A stretch of DNA of 62,914 nt from an uncultured Spirochaetaceae bacterium (lineage in GTDB: Bacteria; Spirochaetota; Spirochaetia; Sphaerochaetales; Sphaerochaetaceae), in contig CALXLD010000032.1 of assembly GCA_944389105.1 (NCBI GenBank), positions 1 through 62,914 on the forward strand, in the 5' to 3' direction. Below, piece by piece: positions 8,209-17,496 of the stretch. A model generated the notes under the pieces. The model was not told the DNA's origin. It ran no database searches and saw only the letters and a list, made by a program, of their open reading frames with translations. Both the position numbers and the translations under genes were made by a program. Each line of letters begins with the position of its first letter. The first letter of the stretch is position 1.

Positions 8209-8640
8209 ATGCCTGCTTCTGCAGAGTTGGCAATATCGGGGAGAGAAGCTATATTTCTTGCTATGACCAATGATAGTTATCCAGCGCTTCCGCATGACCA
8301 CGGGCAGCCTTTTGAGAAAGAAATGCATTCTATGCCTTCATCAGAGAGCTTCAGGACTCTTGCTGATATCTACAAGGAGCTGGGAGATGAGAGCCGACTG
8401 AGGATATTCTGGCTTCTCTGCCACTGCGAGGAGTGCGTAATAAACATCTCATCTATGGTGCAGATGTCATCTCCGGCAGTCTCGCATCACCTGAGGCAGC
8501 TCAGGAGCGGCGGTCTGATCGAGAGTACAAGAAGAGGGAAGGAAGTCTATTACAAGGCAGCAGATACAGATAAGACCAGGCTGCTTCATTCGATGATAGA
8601 AAGCATGATGGAAATAGCCTGCCCATGGGGCGAGCATTAA
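8209..8640 (+). CDS. ArsR/SmtB-family metal-responsive repressor
   Basis: 143 residues, a winged-helix dimer. The recognition helix is in SSPAVSHHLRQL and the wing in RRGKEVYY. Cysteines C71, C73 and C76 (CHCEEC) sit at the start of the DNA-binding domain like the alpha3 metal site of CadC, and a His-rich N-terminal part (HDHG, HS) could add ligands. It probably senses Cd, Pb or Zn and releases the 8087-8112 operator. The ATG at 8209 has a fair SD (AAGAAGAG); an ATG at 8263 would give a shorter protein. Own terminator follows. Confidence 0.85.
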   Translation: MPASAELAISGREAIFLAMTNDSYPALPHDHGQPFEKEMHSMPSSESFRTLADIYKELGDESRLRIFWLLCHCEECVINISSMVQMSSPAVSHHLRQLRSGGLIESTRRGKEVYYKAADTDKTRLLHSMIESMMEIACPWGEH

Positions 8641-8670
8641 GGCTGCTGCTGCACAGTCTCAGCCTTTTTT
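8641..8670 (+). terminator. Rho-independent terminator
   Basis: GGCTG (8641-8645) pairs with CAGCC (8660-8664), followed by six Ts (8665-8670). Directly after the arsR-type gene. Confidence 0.75.
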
Positions 8671-8740
8671 ACACGATGAAAACAGAAAACCTGACCAATA
8701 TTCATATTTAAGTAGCTTCCTGGTATTTCTTCCTTTCCGA

Positions 8741-8795
8741 TTTTACCTAGATTTAACATAGAAAAGCTTATCACTTAATCCTCATTCATTATTAT
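8741..8795 (+). promoter_or_regulatory. pst promoter with Pho-box-like direct repeats
   Basis: TTTTACCTAG (8741-8750) and TTTAACATAG (8752-8761) match at eight of ten positions and are exactly 11 bases apart, the spacing of direct repeats bound by PhoB-type regulators. A -10-like TATTAT lies at 8790-8795 and no good -35 is seen, as expected for an activator-dependent promoter. PhoB is encoded in the same operon (12851). Confidence 0.4.
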
Positions 8796-8838
8796 GCACT
8801 CGTAAACGAATAAGGGCCTTAGCCCATAGGAGTCTTAA

Positions 8839-9651
8839 ATGAAGAAGATTATTATGATCATGCTTGTTGCAGCACTTGCAATGACTGCAGTATTCGCTAG
8901 TGGCGCATCAGAGGAGAGCGCAACAGTTTCAACAGATGGCTCAACATCGATGGAGCAGGTTATCCTCTCTCTTGCTGAGCAGTATATGGCTGACAACCCT
9001 GGCGTGAACGTAACATATAACCCAACTGGAAGCGGAACAGGTATCACAGCAGCTCTTGAGGGCAGATGCGATATCGGACTTTCTTCCCGTGCTCTTAAGG
9101 ATGATGAGATTGCAGGTGGTCTTACACAGACAATCGTCGCACTTGATGGAATTGCTATCATCGTAAATGCAGACAACCCTGTAAGCGATCTCTCAATTGA
9201 CCAGATCTACGGCCTCTTCACAGGCGAGATCACAAACTGGAGTGAAGTTGGCGGTTCAGATGCACCAGTTGTTCCAGTTGGACGTGAAGCTGGTTCAGGA
9301 ACAAGAGATGGTTTTGAGTCAATCACAGGAACTGAGGATATCTGCAAGTACAGCCAGGAGCTTACATCAACTGGTGCTGTAATTACAGCAGTTTCACAGA
9401 ACCCAGGTGCAATCGGATATGCATCCCTTGCAAGCAACCTTGAGTCAGTAAAGACACTTACAGTTGAGGGTGTAGCTCCATCTGAGGCAACAGTACAGAG
9501 CGGTGAGTATCTTATCCAGAGACCATTCGTATTCGCAACCAGCTCAAGCACTCCGCTTTCAGCAGCAGCTCAGGCATTCTTCGACTACTGCACAAGCGCA
9601 GATGCAGCTTCCATCATCGCAGGAGCTGGTGCTGTTCCAGTAGTACAGTAA
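8839..9651 (+). CDS. pstS: Phosphate ABC transporter, substrate-binding protein
   Basis: 270 residues. A signal peptide of about 21 residues ends in VFASG with no lipobox Cys. Phosphate-binding segments are visible: DGSTSMEQV near the mature N terminus, GSGTGITAALEG, SSRALKDDE and GREAGSGTRDGFE. It captures phosphate outside the membrane and delivers it to PstCA. SD AGGAG precedes the start, with a small GGGC/GCCC hairpin at 8813-8825 immediately upstream. First gene of pstSCAB-phoU-phoB-phoR. Confidence 0.95.
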   Translation: MKKIIMIMLVAALAMTAVFASGASEESATVSTDGSTSMEQVILSLAEQYMADNPGVNVTYNPTGSGTGITAALEGRCDIGLSSRALKDDEIAGGLTQTIVALDGIAIIVNADNPVSDLSIDQIYGLFTGEITNWSEVGGSDAPVVPVGREAGSGTRDGFESITGTEDICKYSQELTSTGAVITAVSQNPGAIGYASLASNLESVKTLTVEGVAPSEATVQSGEYLIQRPFVFATSSSTPLSAAAQAFFDYCTSADAASIIAGAGAVPVVQ

Positions 9652-9670
9652 TAGACAGAGGTTTCAGGAA

Positions 9671-10576
9671 ATGAAACTAAGTGAATTCATCACCGCAAAG
9701 GGATACAAAAGCAATCCCCGTAGGCTGATGGAGGATCTGATCCACTTGATATTCCTGGTCCTCGGACTTGTAGCGGTCGGCTCAGTACTGGTTATCACGA
9801 TTTACCTTGTGGTTTCCGGTCTGCCGGCCATCTTCAAGATTGGCCCAATCGAATTCCTTTTCGGAACACGTTGGGCCTCGACGGCTTCGGAACCGGCTTT
9901 CGGTATCCTTCCATTCATCCTGACATCAATCTATGGTACTGCAGGTGCTATAATCATAGGTGTCCCAATTGGATTCTTCGCTGCTGTATTTCTTGCTAAA
10001 ATGGCACCTAAGAGAGTTAGGGAGGTCATGGAACTCTGCATTGGAGTCCTGGCAGGTATCCCTTCTGTTGTTTATGGTCTTGTAGGTATGACCATCCTTG
10101 TTCCCGGAATAAGAGTCCTGTTCGGCGTTCCTGATGGTGCAACGCTTTTTGCCGCAATCATAGTTCTTGCTGTAATGATCCTGCCATCTGTCATCAATGT
10201 GTCGCTTACAGCGATCCAGGCTGTTCCAAGAGAATATGAAGAAGCTTCGCTTGCGCTTGGGGCAACAGCGGTAGAGACATACTTCCGTGTGACAGTACCT
10301 GCTGCTAAAAGCGGTATCTTCACAGCTATAGTTCTCGGTATCGGAAGGGCAATCGGTGAAGCCATGGCAATCATGATGGTTGCGGGGAATGTAGCGAATA
10401 TGCCATCTCTTTTCAGCTCTGTAAGGTTCCTTACGACAGCTGTAGCTTCTGAAATGTCTTATTCATCAGGATTGCAGAGGGAGGCGCTTTTCTCAATCGC
10501 GCTTGTGCTCTTCCTTTTCATAATGATCATCAACGCAATCCTCAATATGCTTAAGACAGGGGGAGAGAAGAAATGA
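9671..10576 (+). CDS. pstC: Phosphate ABC transporter permease PstC
   Basis: 301 residues with about six membrane helices. The ABC-permease coupling loop is in EASLALGATAVETYFRVTVP (EAA motif with conserved Gly). A long extracytoplasmic loop follows helix 1, as in PstC. It forms the channel with PstA. It begins 19 bases after pstS and overlaps pstA by four bases (ATGA). Confidence 0.95.
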   Translation: MKLSEFITAKGYKSNPRRLMEDLIHLIFLVLGLVAVGSVLVITIYLVVSGLPAIFKIGPIEFLFGTRWASTASEPAFGILPFILTSIYGTAGAIIIGVPIGFFAAVFLAKMAPKRVREVMELCIGVLAGIPSVVYGLVGMTILVPGIRVLFGVPDGATLFAAIIVLAVMILPSVINVSLTAIQAVPREYEEASLALGATAVETYFRVTVPAAKSGIFTAIVLGIGRAIGEAMAIMMVAGNVANMPSLFSSVRFLTTAVASEMSYSSGLQREALFSIALVLFLFIMIINAILNMLKTGGEKK

Positions 10577-11433
10577 TAGAGAAAATTTCTGGAAAGAGAC
10601 TTCTATGGTGCTCTGTTCTCAAGGGACTATGCATCGCTTCCCTTGTAATTGTCACCGCTCTTACCGCTTTCATGCTCATCTACGTTCTTTTCCGTGGACT
10701 TCCGCATATAACATCGCAGCTTCTTTTCACGAGCCCAAGTATGCTCCGCCATACTATCGGAATCCTTCCGGATATCCTCAATACGCTCTACATCGTGATA
10801 ACAACTCTTCTCATAGTTCTTCCTATAGGAGTCGGAGCCGCGATTTACCTTAATGAATATGCGACGAATAAGAAAGTCGTTGAGCTTATAGAGTTTGCTG
10901 CTGAAACTCTTTCAGGCATTCCTTCCATTATCTATGGTCTTGTAGGTATGCTTGTCTTTGTTCAGTTCTGCTCGCTTGGCACATCGCTCATGGCCGGTGC
11001 GCTTACACTGGTAATCATGAATCTTCCGACAATCATGAGAACAACGCAGGAAAGTCTGAAGACAGTACCTGAGAGCTATAGGGAAGGGGCTTTTGCTCTT
11101 GGTGCTGGAAAGTGGAGAGTTATCAGGACGGTAGTTCTTCCGACATGTATCAATGGAATAATAACAGGATGTATCCTCTCAATCGGAAGAATTCTCAGCG
11201 AATCGGCTGCACTCTTGTTTACAGCGGGTTTTGCTCACAACGTGAATGGATTCTTCAAGGGAATGGGCAGCGCAGGTGCGACCCTTACTGTTGCGCTTTA
11301 TGTCTATGCCAGCGAGAGAGGTGAATTCGATATAGCATTCGCCATCGCGGCAATACTTATGATTCTTACGGTTATCATCAACTTGATCACAACATATCTT
11401 GGCAAGCTGATGAAGAGGAGAAACGGCCAGTGA
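10573..11433 (+). CDS. pstA: Phosphate ABC transporter permease PstA
   Basis: 286 residues, six predicted membrane helices. The coupling loop [20 protein letters not shown] is the EAA-type motif that contacts PstB. Partner of PstC. Start ATG overlaps the pstC stop; the end overlaps the GTG of pstB by four bases, indicating translational coupling. Confidence 0.95.
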   Translation: MIEKISGKRLLWCSVLKGLCIASLVIVTALTAFMLIYVLFRGLPHITSQLLFTSPSMLRHTIGILPDILNTLYIVITTLLIVLPIGVGAAIYLNEYATNKKVVELIEFAAETLSGIPSIIYGLVGMLVFVQFCSLGTSLMAGALTLVIMNLPTIMRTTQESLKTVPESYREGAFALGAGKWRVIRTVVLPTCINGIITGCILSIGRILSESAALLFTAGFAHNVNGFFKGMGSAGATLTVALYVYASERGEFDIAFAIAAILMILTVIINLITTYLGKLMKRRNGQ

Positions 11434-12182
11434 CAATTATAGAGACAAAGAACCTGGATCTCTGGTATGGGAACATGCAGGCTCTCAAGAAGATAAATCT
11501 CAGTATGGAGGAGAAGAGCATTACAGCTCTGATCGGGCCATCCGGATGCGGAAAATCCACATTCCTCAGAACTCTGAACAGAATGAATGATCTTGTTCCT
11601 GGAATCCGCATCGAGGGGGAGGTCATATATAATGGAGAGAATATCTTCTCTCCGAAGGTTGATGTTAATGGATTAAGGTATGAAGTCGGAATGGTATTCC
11701 AGAAACCTAATCCGTTCATGATGAGCATTTATGACAATATTGCCTACGGTCCTCGTACCCATGGCATCAGAAGCAAGGTGAAGCTTGATGAGATAGTTGA
11801 GAAGGCCCTCGTTGATGCGGCACTTTTCGATGAGGTCAAGGACCGTCTGAAAAAAAGTGCTCTCGGTCTTTCCGGAGGCCAGCAGCAGAGACTGTGCATA
11901 GCACGTGCTCTTGCAGTCCAGCCTAAAGTCCTTCTGATGGATGAGCCTACATCCGCGCTCGATCCTATCTCGACAGCAAAGGTTGAGGAGCTTGCAATGA
12001 GCCTTTGTGACAGATACACGATAATCATCGTTACGCACAATATGCAGCAGGCACTCAGAATAGCAAATAAGACAGCTTTCTTCCTCCTTGGAGAAGTTGT
12101 AGAATATGACGATACGGAAAAGATCTTTTCCAACCCGTCTGATTCCAGGACAGAGGATTACGTTACAGGAAGGTTTGGTTGA
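11430..12182 (+). CDS. pstB: Phosphate ABC transporter ATPase
   Basis: 250 residues. Walker [11 protein letters not shown]-loop in VFQKPNPF, signature LSGGQQQR, Walker [13 protein letters not shown] and the switch His in IVTHN are all present, and the N-terminal [12 protein letters not shown] is typical of PstB. GTG start within the GTGA overlap with pstA. It powers phosphate import. Confidence 0.97.
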   Translation: MTIIETKNLDLWYGNMQALKKINLSMEEKSITALIGPSGCGKSTFLRTLNRMNDLVPGIRIEGEVIYNGENIFSPKVDVNGLRYEVGMVFQKPNPFMMSIYDNIAYGPRTHGIRSKVKLDEIVEKALVDAALFDEVKDRLKKSALGLSGGQQQRLCIARALAVQPKVLLMDEPTSALDPISTAKVEELAMSLCDRYTIIIVTHNMQQALRIANKTAFFLLGEVVEYDDTEKIFSNPSDSRTEDYVTGRFG

Positions 12183-12183
12183 T

Positions 12184-12849
12184 ATGAGAACAAGATTCGA
12201 CAGCGAGCTTGAGACACTGTATGTCAGCATGATAAAGATGGGTTCTCTGACTGAGGACACTCTTACGGTTCTGCAGGAAGCGCTTTCCGGCAAGGGAAGG
12301 GAGAGACTTAAGGGAATTGCGGATATCTCCCATACAATTGATGAGAAGGACAGGGAGATAGAGGCGCTTTGTCTTCGTCTTCTCCTCAGAAGACAGCCAG
12401 TTGCTAAGGATCTCAGGACGATATCATCGGCTATGAAGATGATTTATGATATTGAGAGAATCGGCGACAATGCTGTTGATATTGCGGAAATCATCCCATT
12501 CATCTCCTCTGATGATATAACCGTAAAAGTCGGGCTGGACAGGATGATAGAGACTGTAATTGATATGGTTACAGGCGCAATCGATGCATTTGTCCATTCA
12601 GATGCCGCAAAAGCCTCCTCCGTAATCGCTGCAGATGACAAGGCTGACAAGGCATTTGATGAAGCCAAGCAGATGGTAACAGAGATGATTAAGCAGGGGG
12701 ATAAGGATGCACAGGAAGCTCCGGACCTTCTCATGATTGCCAAGTATCTTGAGAGAATGGGAGACCATGCAGCTTCTCTTGCACGCTGGGTCCTCAACTC
12801 GCTTGATGCTTCTGGAGACTGGATCAATAACCCAGTAAAGGTAGAATAG
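12184..12849 (+). CDS. phoU: Phosphate-specific transport regulator PhoU
   Basis: 221 residues from the ATG two bases after pstB. Two three-helix PhoU repeats are visible, each with the E/D-rich signature: RQPVAKDLRTISSAMKMIYD followed by ERIGDNAVDIAE, and later KYLERMGDHAASLARW. It links the Pst transporter to the PhoR kinase and represses the Pho response when phosphate is plentiful. An upstream in-frame start inside pstB would add an unrelated tail and is rejected. Confidence 0.95.
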   Translation: MRTRFDSELETLYVSMIKMGSLTEDTLTVLQEALSGKGRERLKGIADISHTIDEKDREIEALCLRLLLRRQPVAKDLRTISSAMKMIYDIERIGDNAVDIAEIIPFISSDDITVKVGLDRMIETVIDMVTGAIDAFVHSDAAKASSVIAADDKADKAFDEAKQMVTEMIKQGDKDAQEAPDLLMIAKYLERMGDHAASLARWVLNSLDASGDWINNPVKVE

Positions 12850-12850
12850 G

Positions 12851-13528
12851 ATGATTTACCTTGTAGAGGATGATCCCTCGATAAGGAAGCTCGTAAGCTA
12901 TGCTCTCAAGGGAGCTGGCTACGATGTAGAGTCATTTGAGTCCGGTGAGGAGATGACTTCAAAGGCAGGGAAGGCAAAGCCTGAGCTATATCTGCTTGAC
13001 ATAATGCTTCCTGGAATGTCCGGGCTTGAAATCCTCAGCGAGATAAGAAATGACCCATCGCTGAGGGATATCCCTGTCATAATGCTCACTGCAAAAGGCA
13101 CTGAGTATGACAAGGTTCTTGGACTTGACAGCGGGGCTGATGATTATATTGCGAAGCCTTTCGGGATGATGGAGCTCCTTTCAAGGATCAAGGCAGTCCT
13201 CAGACGCTCGGAGAGGCAGAAGCAGAAGGATGATATCACATGGGGAGGAATAAGCATTTCCTCCACATCCCACACTGTCAGGGTAAATGGCGTGAAGGCT
13301 GAACTCACTCTGAAGGAATTCAATCTTCTCTTCTATCTGATGGAGAATGAAGGAATCGTTCTTGATAGAGACAGCATACTCAACACTGTCTGGGGTTATT
13401 CCTTCGATGGCGAGAACAGGACTGTAGATGTCCATATCCGCCATTTAAGGGAGAAGCTTGGTGATGAGGGACAGAGGATAGAGACCGTCAAGGGTGTCGG
13501 ATACAGATTCAGAGGGCATGATGAATAA
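12851..13528 (+). CDS. phoB: Phosphate-type response regulator (OmpR/PhoB family)
   Basis: 225 residues. Receiver domain: acidic pocket EDD near 6-8, phospho-acceptor D50 in LLDIMLPG, conserved T in MLTAKG and K in YIAKPF. The C-terminal winged helix includes LTLKEFNLLFYL and RTVDVHIRHLREKLG. The position after phoU and before the kinase supports a PhoB role. It probably binds the direct repeats upstream of pstS. Confidence 0.9.
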   Translation: MIYLVEDDPSIRKLVSYALKGAGYDVESFESGEEMTSKAGKAKPELYLLDIMLPGMSGLEILSEIRNDPSLRDIPVIMLTAKGTEYDKVLGLDSGADDYIAKPFGMMELLSRIKAVLRRSERQKQKDDITWGGISISSTSHTVRVNGVKAELTLKEFNLLFYLMENEGIVLDRDSILNTVWGYSFDGENRTVDVHIRHLREKLGDEGQRIETVKGVGYRFRGHDE

Positions 13529-15179
13529 GAAGATTTTCAAAGCAGTATTTTTATCGATTCTTCTCACTCTTGTGCTTGTGCTAGGAGTATCGATATCGGT
13601 TTTCTACACTACATACGAAAATAGGATAGAGTCAGATCTGTCTGCAGAGCTGCGTTTCCTTGTCGCTATTGCAGATAATGAGGAGGCGGATATCTCTTCG
13701 CTCTCGATTCCCGGCCACAGGGTGACGCTTATCTCATCGGATGGCACGGTCCTATATGAAAGCGATGCTGAAGCAGAGGAGATGGAGAATCATCTTGAGA
13801 GACCGGAGGTTCAGGGAGCCCTTATCTACGGATTCGGCGCAGATACAAGGAAGAGCCATACTCTTCTTGAGAACCTGCATTATGCAGCTGTCCGCCTTGA
13901 TGATGGACGCATTCTCCGTCTAGCCGTTCCTGCCGATACTCTCCTGTCTTTCATCGCAGAGATGCTTCTTCCTATGGCAGCAATCCTCCTGATACTTCTT
14001 GTCTTCTTTGCGTGGTTCTCGATGAAAGCTGCGAAAAGGATTACGGATCCTATCAACTCAATCGATCTTGAGCACCCGGAGAACAGCGAGGAATATGAAG
14101 AGCTTTCACCGCTTCTATACAGGATCGCAAAGCAGCAGGCTACTATCAAGGATCAGATAGAGAGCGCAGAGAGAAGAAGCCATGAGTTCTCTATCATTAC
14201 TGATAATATGTCTGAAGGACTTGCCGTGATAGATAAGGAAATGAGGCTTCTTTCGGTCAATAGGGCGGCTTTCAGGCTCTTTGATGCTGAGGAGGTCCAT
14301 CCTGGCGATTCCATCCTTTCGATAAACCGTTCGGACTCCTTCTCATCCATAGTTTCGGAAGCACTTTCAGGAAAGAGGGCAGAGACTATCATAGATAATA
14401 AGACAAGGACTCTTCAGGTAATCGGATCTCCGGTATTCGAGGATGCCGATGTTTCAGGTGCAGTGATCATCATCATGGATATCACAGAGAAGTCTGAAAG
14501 GGAGAGGCTTAGAAGGGAGTTCACGGCGAATGTGAGCCATGAGCTGAAGACTCCGCTTACATCTATCTCCGGGTTTGCAGAGCTGCTAAAGAACGGCGGT
14601 ATTCCGGAAGAGAATGTAAAGGATTTCGGCAAGGAGATCTACGAGGAAAGCCAGCGTCTGATAGCGCTTGTCCACGATATCATAAGGCTTTCAAAGCTTG
14701 ATGAGGGTGATGGTGAGGAAACAATGGCAAGGATTTCCGTTTCCGAAATTGCGTCCGATGCTGTTTCGAGGCTCAGGAAGAGAGCTGAGAGCTTCGGTGT
14801 ACAGCTTGAGCTCAAAGCTGAAGATCCAGGATTCATCAATGGCTCAGAGCTTCTTCTCGATGAGATGATTACGAATCTTGCCGACAATGCCATCAAGTAC
14901 AATACAAAAGGCGGAAGAGCAACTGTCAGCGTTACTCGTTCTGATACGGAGGTGATCCTCACTGTAAAGGATACTGGTATCGGAATTCCTGATGAGGATA
15001 AGGACAGGGTGTTTGAGCGCTTCTACAGAGTCGATAAATCAAGGTCCAGGGCTTCCGGCGGCACTGGTCTTGGCCTGTCGATTGTCCGCCATGGTGCTCT
15101 GATGCTCCATGGTTCTATTTCCCTGAAATCCAGAATAGGGGAAGGTACGGAAATCACTATCCGTTTCCCGGCTTTCTGA
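13518..15179 (+). CDS. phoR: Phosphate-type sensor histidine kinase
   Basis: 553 residues from ATG 13518 (a second ATG follows at once); it overlaps phoB by 11 bases. Layout: membrane helix about 5-25, extracytoplasmic part, second helix about 152-172, linker, PAS-like domain about 225-320, HisKA with H341 in NVSHELKTPLTSISGFAELL, then HATPase with N-box NLADNAIKYN, G1 DTGIGIPDED and G2 GGTGLGLSIV. PhoR partners of Pst usually have this two-helix plus PAS design. It phosphorylates the regulator encoded just before it. Confidence 0.9.
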   Translation: MMNKKIFKAVFLSILLTLVLVLGVSISVFYTTYENRIESDLSAELRFLVAIADNEEADISSLSIPGHRVTLISSDGTVLYESDAEAEEMENHLERPEVQGALIYGFGADTRKSHTLLENLHYAAVRLDDGRILRLAVPADTLLSFIAEMLLPMAAILLILLVFFAWFSMKAAKRITDPINSIDLEHPENSEEYEELSPLLYRIAKQQATIKDQIESAERRSHEFSIITDNMSEGLAVIDKEMRLLSVNRAAFRLFDAEEVHPGDSILSINRSDSFSSIVSEALSGKRAETIIDNKTRTLQVIGSPVFEDADVSGAVIIIMDITEKSERERLRREFTANVSHELKTPLTSISGFAELLKNGGIPEENVKDFGKEIYEESQRLIALVHDIIRLSKLDEGDGEETMARISVSEIASDAVSRLRKRAESFGVQLELKAEDPGFINGSELLLDEMITNLADNAIKYNTKGGRATVSVTRSDTEVILTVKDTGIGIPDEDKDRVFERFYRVDKSRSRASGGTGLGLSIVRHGALMLHGSISLKSRIGEGTEITIRFPAF

Positions 15180-15202
15180 TTGCCTGGCTGATATCTGGAT
15201 GG

Positions 15203-15234
15203 AACGGGGTTCTGCGGAATCCCGTTTCTTTTCT
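15203..15234 (+). terminator. Rho-independent terminator of the pst-pho operon
   Basis: AACGGGGTT (15203-15211) pairs with AATCCCGTT (15218-15226, one G-T pair), followed by a T-rich run. Confidence 0.75.
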
Positions 15235-15371
15235 GTCTCTGAAAGCCCTGATAATGAATAATAACTCGGCATAAAGCGCCTGTATTTTCCAATTAGTGAA
15301 TATTAACTAAGGCTTTTTCCTTCGCTTCATCGTACAATCATGGGCAGATTTCAATACGAAAGAGGGGTTTT

Positions 15372-17090
15372 ATGAAATTCAAGGCCACTGAACCATGGCG
15401 TTTCCTTGATGAATTCCGGGGAAAGGAGTTCGAAGGGAAATGGCCGAATATCAAAAAAATGTTCCATATCTCATGCCTGAGATATCCTGATAATCTCTGT
15501 TTCCATGTGTTCTCTCCGAAAGAGGAGAAGTTCACATACAGGGAAGCCGAGAAGAAGATAAAGGAAGTCTCATACTTCCTTCTGTCGGAAGGCGTGAAGA
15601 AAGGGGATAAGATTGCAGTCTCTGGAAAGAACAGCCCGGAGTGGGCGATTGCATATCTTGGGATAATCTATGCTGGAGCTATCGTCGTTCCTCTTGATTA
15701 TGCACTCAAAGATCAGGAGATGAATTATCTGATGGCTTTCGGAGGAGTATCCAGGCTGTTCATTGACAAGGAAAGGATCGGAAAAATCGATCAGGATGGC
15801 AGCGTCGGTCTTAAAGCCATCTATTCACTGGAACCTTCAGAGGACAATGTCTTTGTCCTTGATATGAACGGACCGGAGGCTGAGGGAGAGGAGGCAGATG
15901 TTAAGGAAACTGCTGCCATTCTCTTTACGTCGGGTACCACAGGAACTCCTAAGGGTGTAATGCTTTCCCACGAGAACCTTGTCTCCGACTGCTATCTTGC
16001 CCAGGGGAATATGAATATCTACCCGACAGATGTCTTCTATGCAATTCTGCCGATACATCATGCATACACAATGCTCGCAGTTTTCTTTGAATCCTTTTCT
16101 GTCGGAGCTGCGACGGTGTTCGGCAAGAAGCTTGTCGTATCGCAGATACTCAAGGAGCTGAAGGAAGGCCATGTTACGATGTTCCTTGCTGTTCCTATGC
16201 TTTTCAACAAGATGATTGCTGCTCTCATGGCAGGAGTGAGAAAGAAAGGTGCTGCTGTCTATGGTCTTATAAGAGCAATGATGGGTTTCTCTGGATTTGT
16301 GAAGAAGGTCTTCGGCATAAACATCGGAAAGAAGATGTTCGGCTTCCTTCTTAGAAACCTTTCCCTTGAGGAGAACAGAATCTGCATCTGCGGCGGCGGT
16401 CCTCTTCCTGCTTCAACTTTCAAGATGTTCAATGAGCTGGGTATAGATTTCGTTCAGGGCTACGGTCTTACTGAAACATCTCCTATTACCCACCTCAATC
16501 CGACAGAGGCTTATATAGAGACATCAGTAGGGCGGAAGATTCCTGGATGCGAGGTTAAGATCGTGGATCCGGATAGCGAAGGCAATGGAACGATATATAT
16601 CAAAGGTTCCATGGTCATGCAGGGTTATTACAATAACAAGGAAGCTACGGAGGAAGTTCTTTCCTCTGATGGCTGGCTCAATACAGGTGATGTAGGGCAT
16701 CAGGATTCAGATGGATATCTGTATCTTACAGGAAGGGCAAAAAGCGTTATTGTCACAGAAGGCGGAAAGAATGTGTTCCCTGAGGAGATTGAGGATCACT
16801 TCCAGCTTTACGATGATATAGAGCAGGTCTGTGTCATTGGCTATCTGATTGATAAAGCGATGAAGAGTGAGGGAATCAGGGTCATAATCTATCCATCTAA
16901 GAAATACTCAGACTCTGTCGGCGGAGATAAATCAATCATAGAGAAGCATATGAATGAGATCGTCTCCGAGGTCAATAAAGAGCTTCAGAGCTATAAGAAG
17001 ATCACGAAGATTACTGTCACAGACACCCCGATGCCTATGACAAGTACCAAGAAGATAAAGCGGTTCGAAGTAAGAGCAATGTATGATTAA
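15372..17090 (+). CDS. AMP-forming acyl-CoA ligase
   Basis: 572 residues. ANL-family adenylating enzyme: P-loop FTSGTTGTPKGVMLSHENL, A5-type GYGLTETSP, A7-type STGDVG variant WLNTGDVGHQDSDGYL, hinge GRAKSVIVTEGGKNVFPEEIE and a C-terminal Lys in PMTSTKKIKR. These features fit long/medium-chain fatty acyl-CoA synthetases. It activates a carboxylic acid to an acyl-AMP and then acyl-CoA. It has SD GAGGGG, a terminator on each side, and so is probably monocistronic. The acid is not predictable from sequence alone. Confidence 0.85.
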   Translation: MKFKATEPWRFLDEFRGKEFEGKWPNIKKMFHISCLRYPDNLCFHVFSPKEEKFTYREAEKKIKEVSYFLLSEGVKKGDKIAVSGKNSPEWAIAYLGIIYAGAIVVPLDYALKDQEMNYLMAFGGVSRLFIDKERIGKIDQDGSVGLKAIYSLEPSEDNVFVLDMNGPEAEGEEADVKETAAILFTSGTTGTPKGVMLSHENLVSDCYLAQGNMNIYPTDVFYAILPIHHAYTMLAVFFESFSVGAATVFGKKLVVSQILKELKEGHVTMFLAVPMLFNKMIAALMAGVRKKGAAVYGLIRAMMGFSGFVKKVFGINIGKKMFGFLLRNLSLEENRICICGGGPLPASTFKMFNELGIDFVQGYGLTETSPITHLNPTEAYIETSVGRKIPGCEVKIVDPDSEGNGTIYIKGSMVMQGYYNNKEATEEVLSSDGWLNTGDVGHQDSDGYLYLTGRAKSVIVTEGGKNVFPEEIEDHFQLYDDIEQVCVIGYLIDKAMKSEGIRVIIYPSKKYSDSVGGDKSIIEKHMNEIVSEVNKELQSYKKITKITVTDTPMPMTSTKKIKRFEVRAMYD

Positions 17091-17496
17091 TGCCAGCTTG
17101 TCAGAAATCGTTCTAGCTATGTAAATTCTGTATGCAGGTAGTGTATAAGCGGATTATATGCTACCTGTTTTTTCTTTATAGAAAGAAGTTATATCTGAGG
17201 CAAGAAAATGGAGAAAATAAAACCCTTCTCCTTTGAACTGCAATGCTTTCTGCCAGTTTCATCCTTTCCAGATACTTGAATAAATCCATTCCTACGGATT
17301 TGGTGAAAGTAGAGTATTTGCAGAACTTGATCTTCCTTTTGCTAAGTAGAAGAGGATTAGTCTTTTATTGCACTATCTTCATGTTATTAACATATTTTCT
17401 ACATACAATCTTCATTTGCGTAAAAATGTTTAGCTTAGAGAGAATAAAAATACAACGTATAGTTAACCGTTTTAGTATACGTAAAAAGGAGGAAAA
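17091..17496. other. AT-rich gap with a terminator, no gene
   Basis: 406 bases between the ligase and the esterase. It contains the ligase terminator (17135-17177) and a GGAGAA/TTCTCC inverted pair near 17211-17232. The rest is AT-rich with no open frame that has a ribosome binding site of its own. The esterase promoter should lie in its right half. Confidence 0.6.
17135..17177 (+). terminator. Rho-independent terminator
   Basis: CAGGTAG (17135-17141) pairs with CTACCTG (17161-17167), with a further inner ATAA/TTAT pairing, followed by TTTTTTCTTT. Confidence 0.85.

Noticed and set aside
11673..12293. 206-codon open frame antisense to pstB/phoU
   Set aside because: Lies opposite two certain genes; no SD and no family resemblance.
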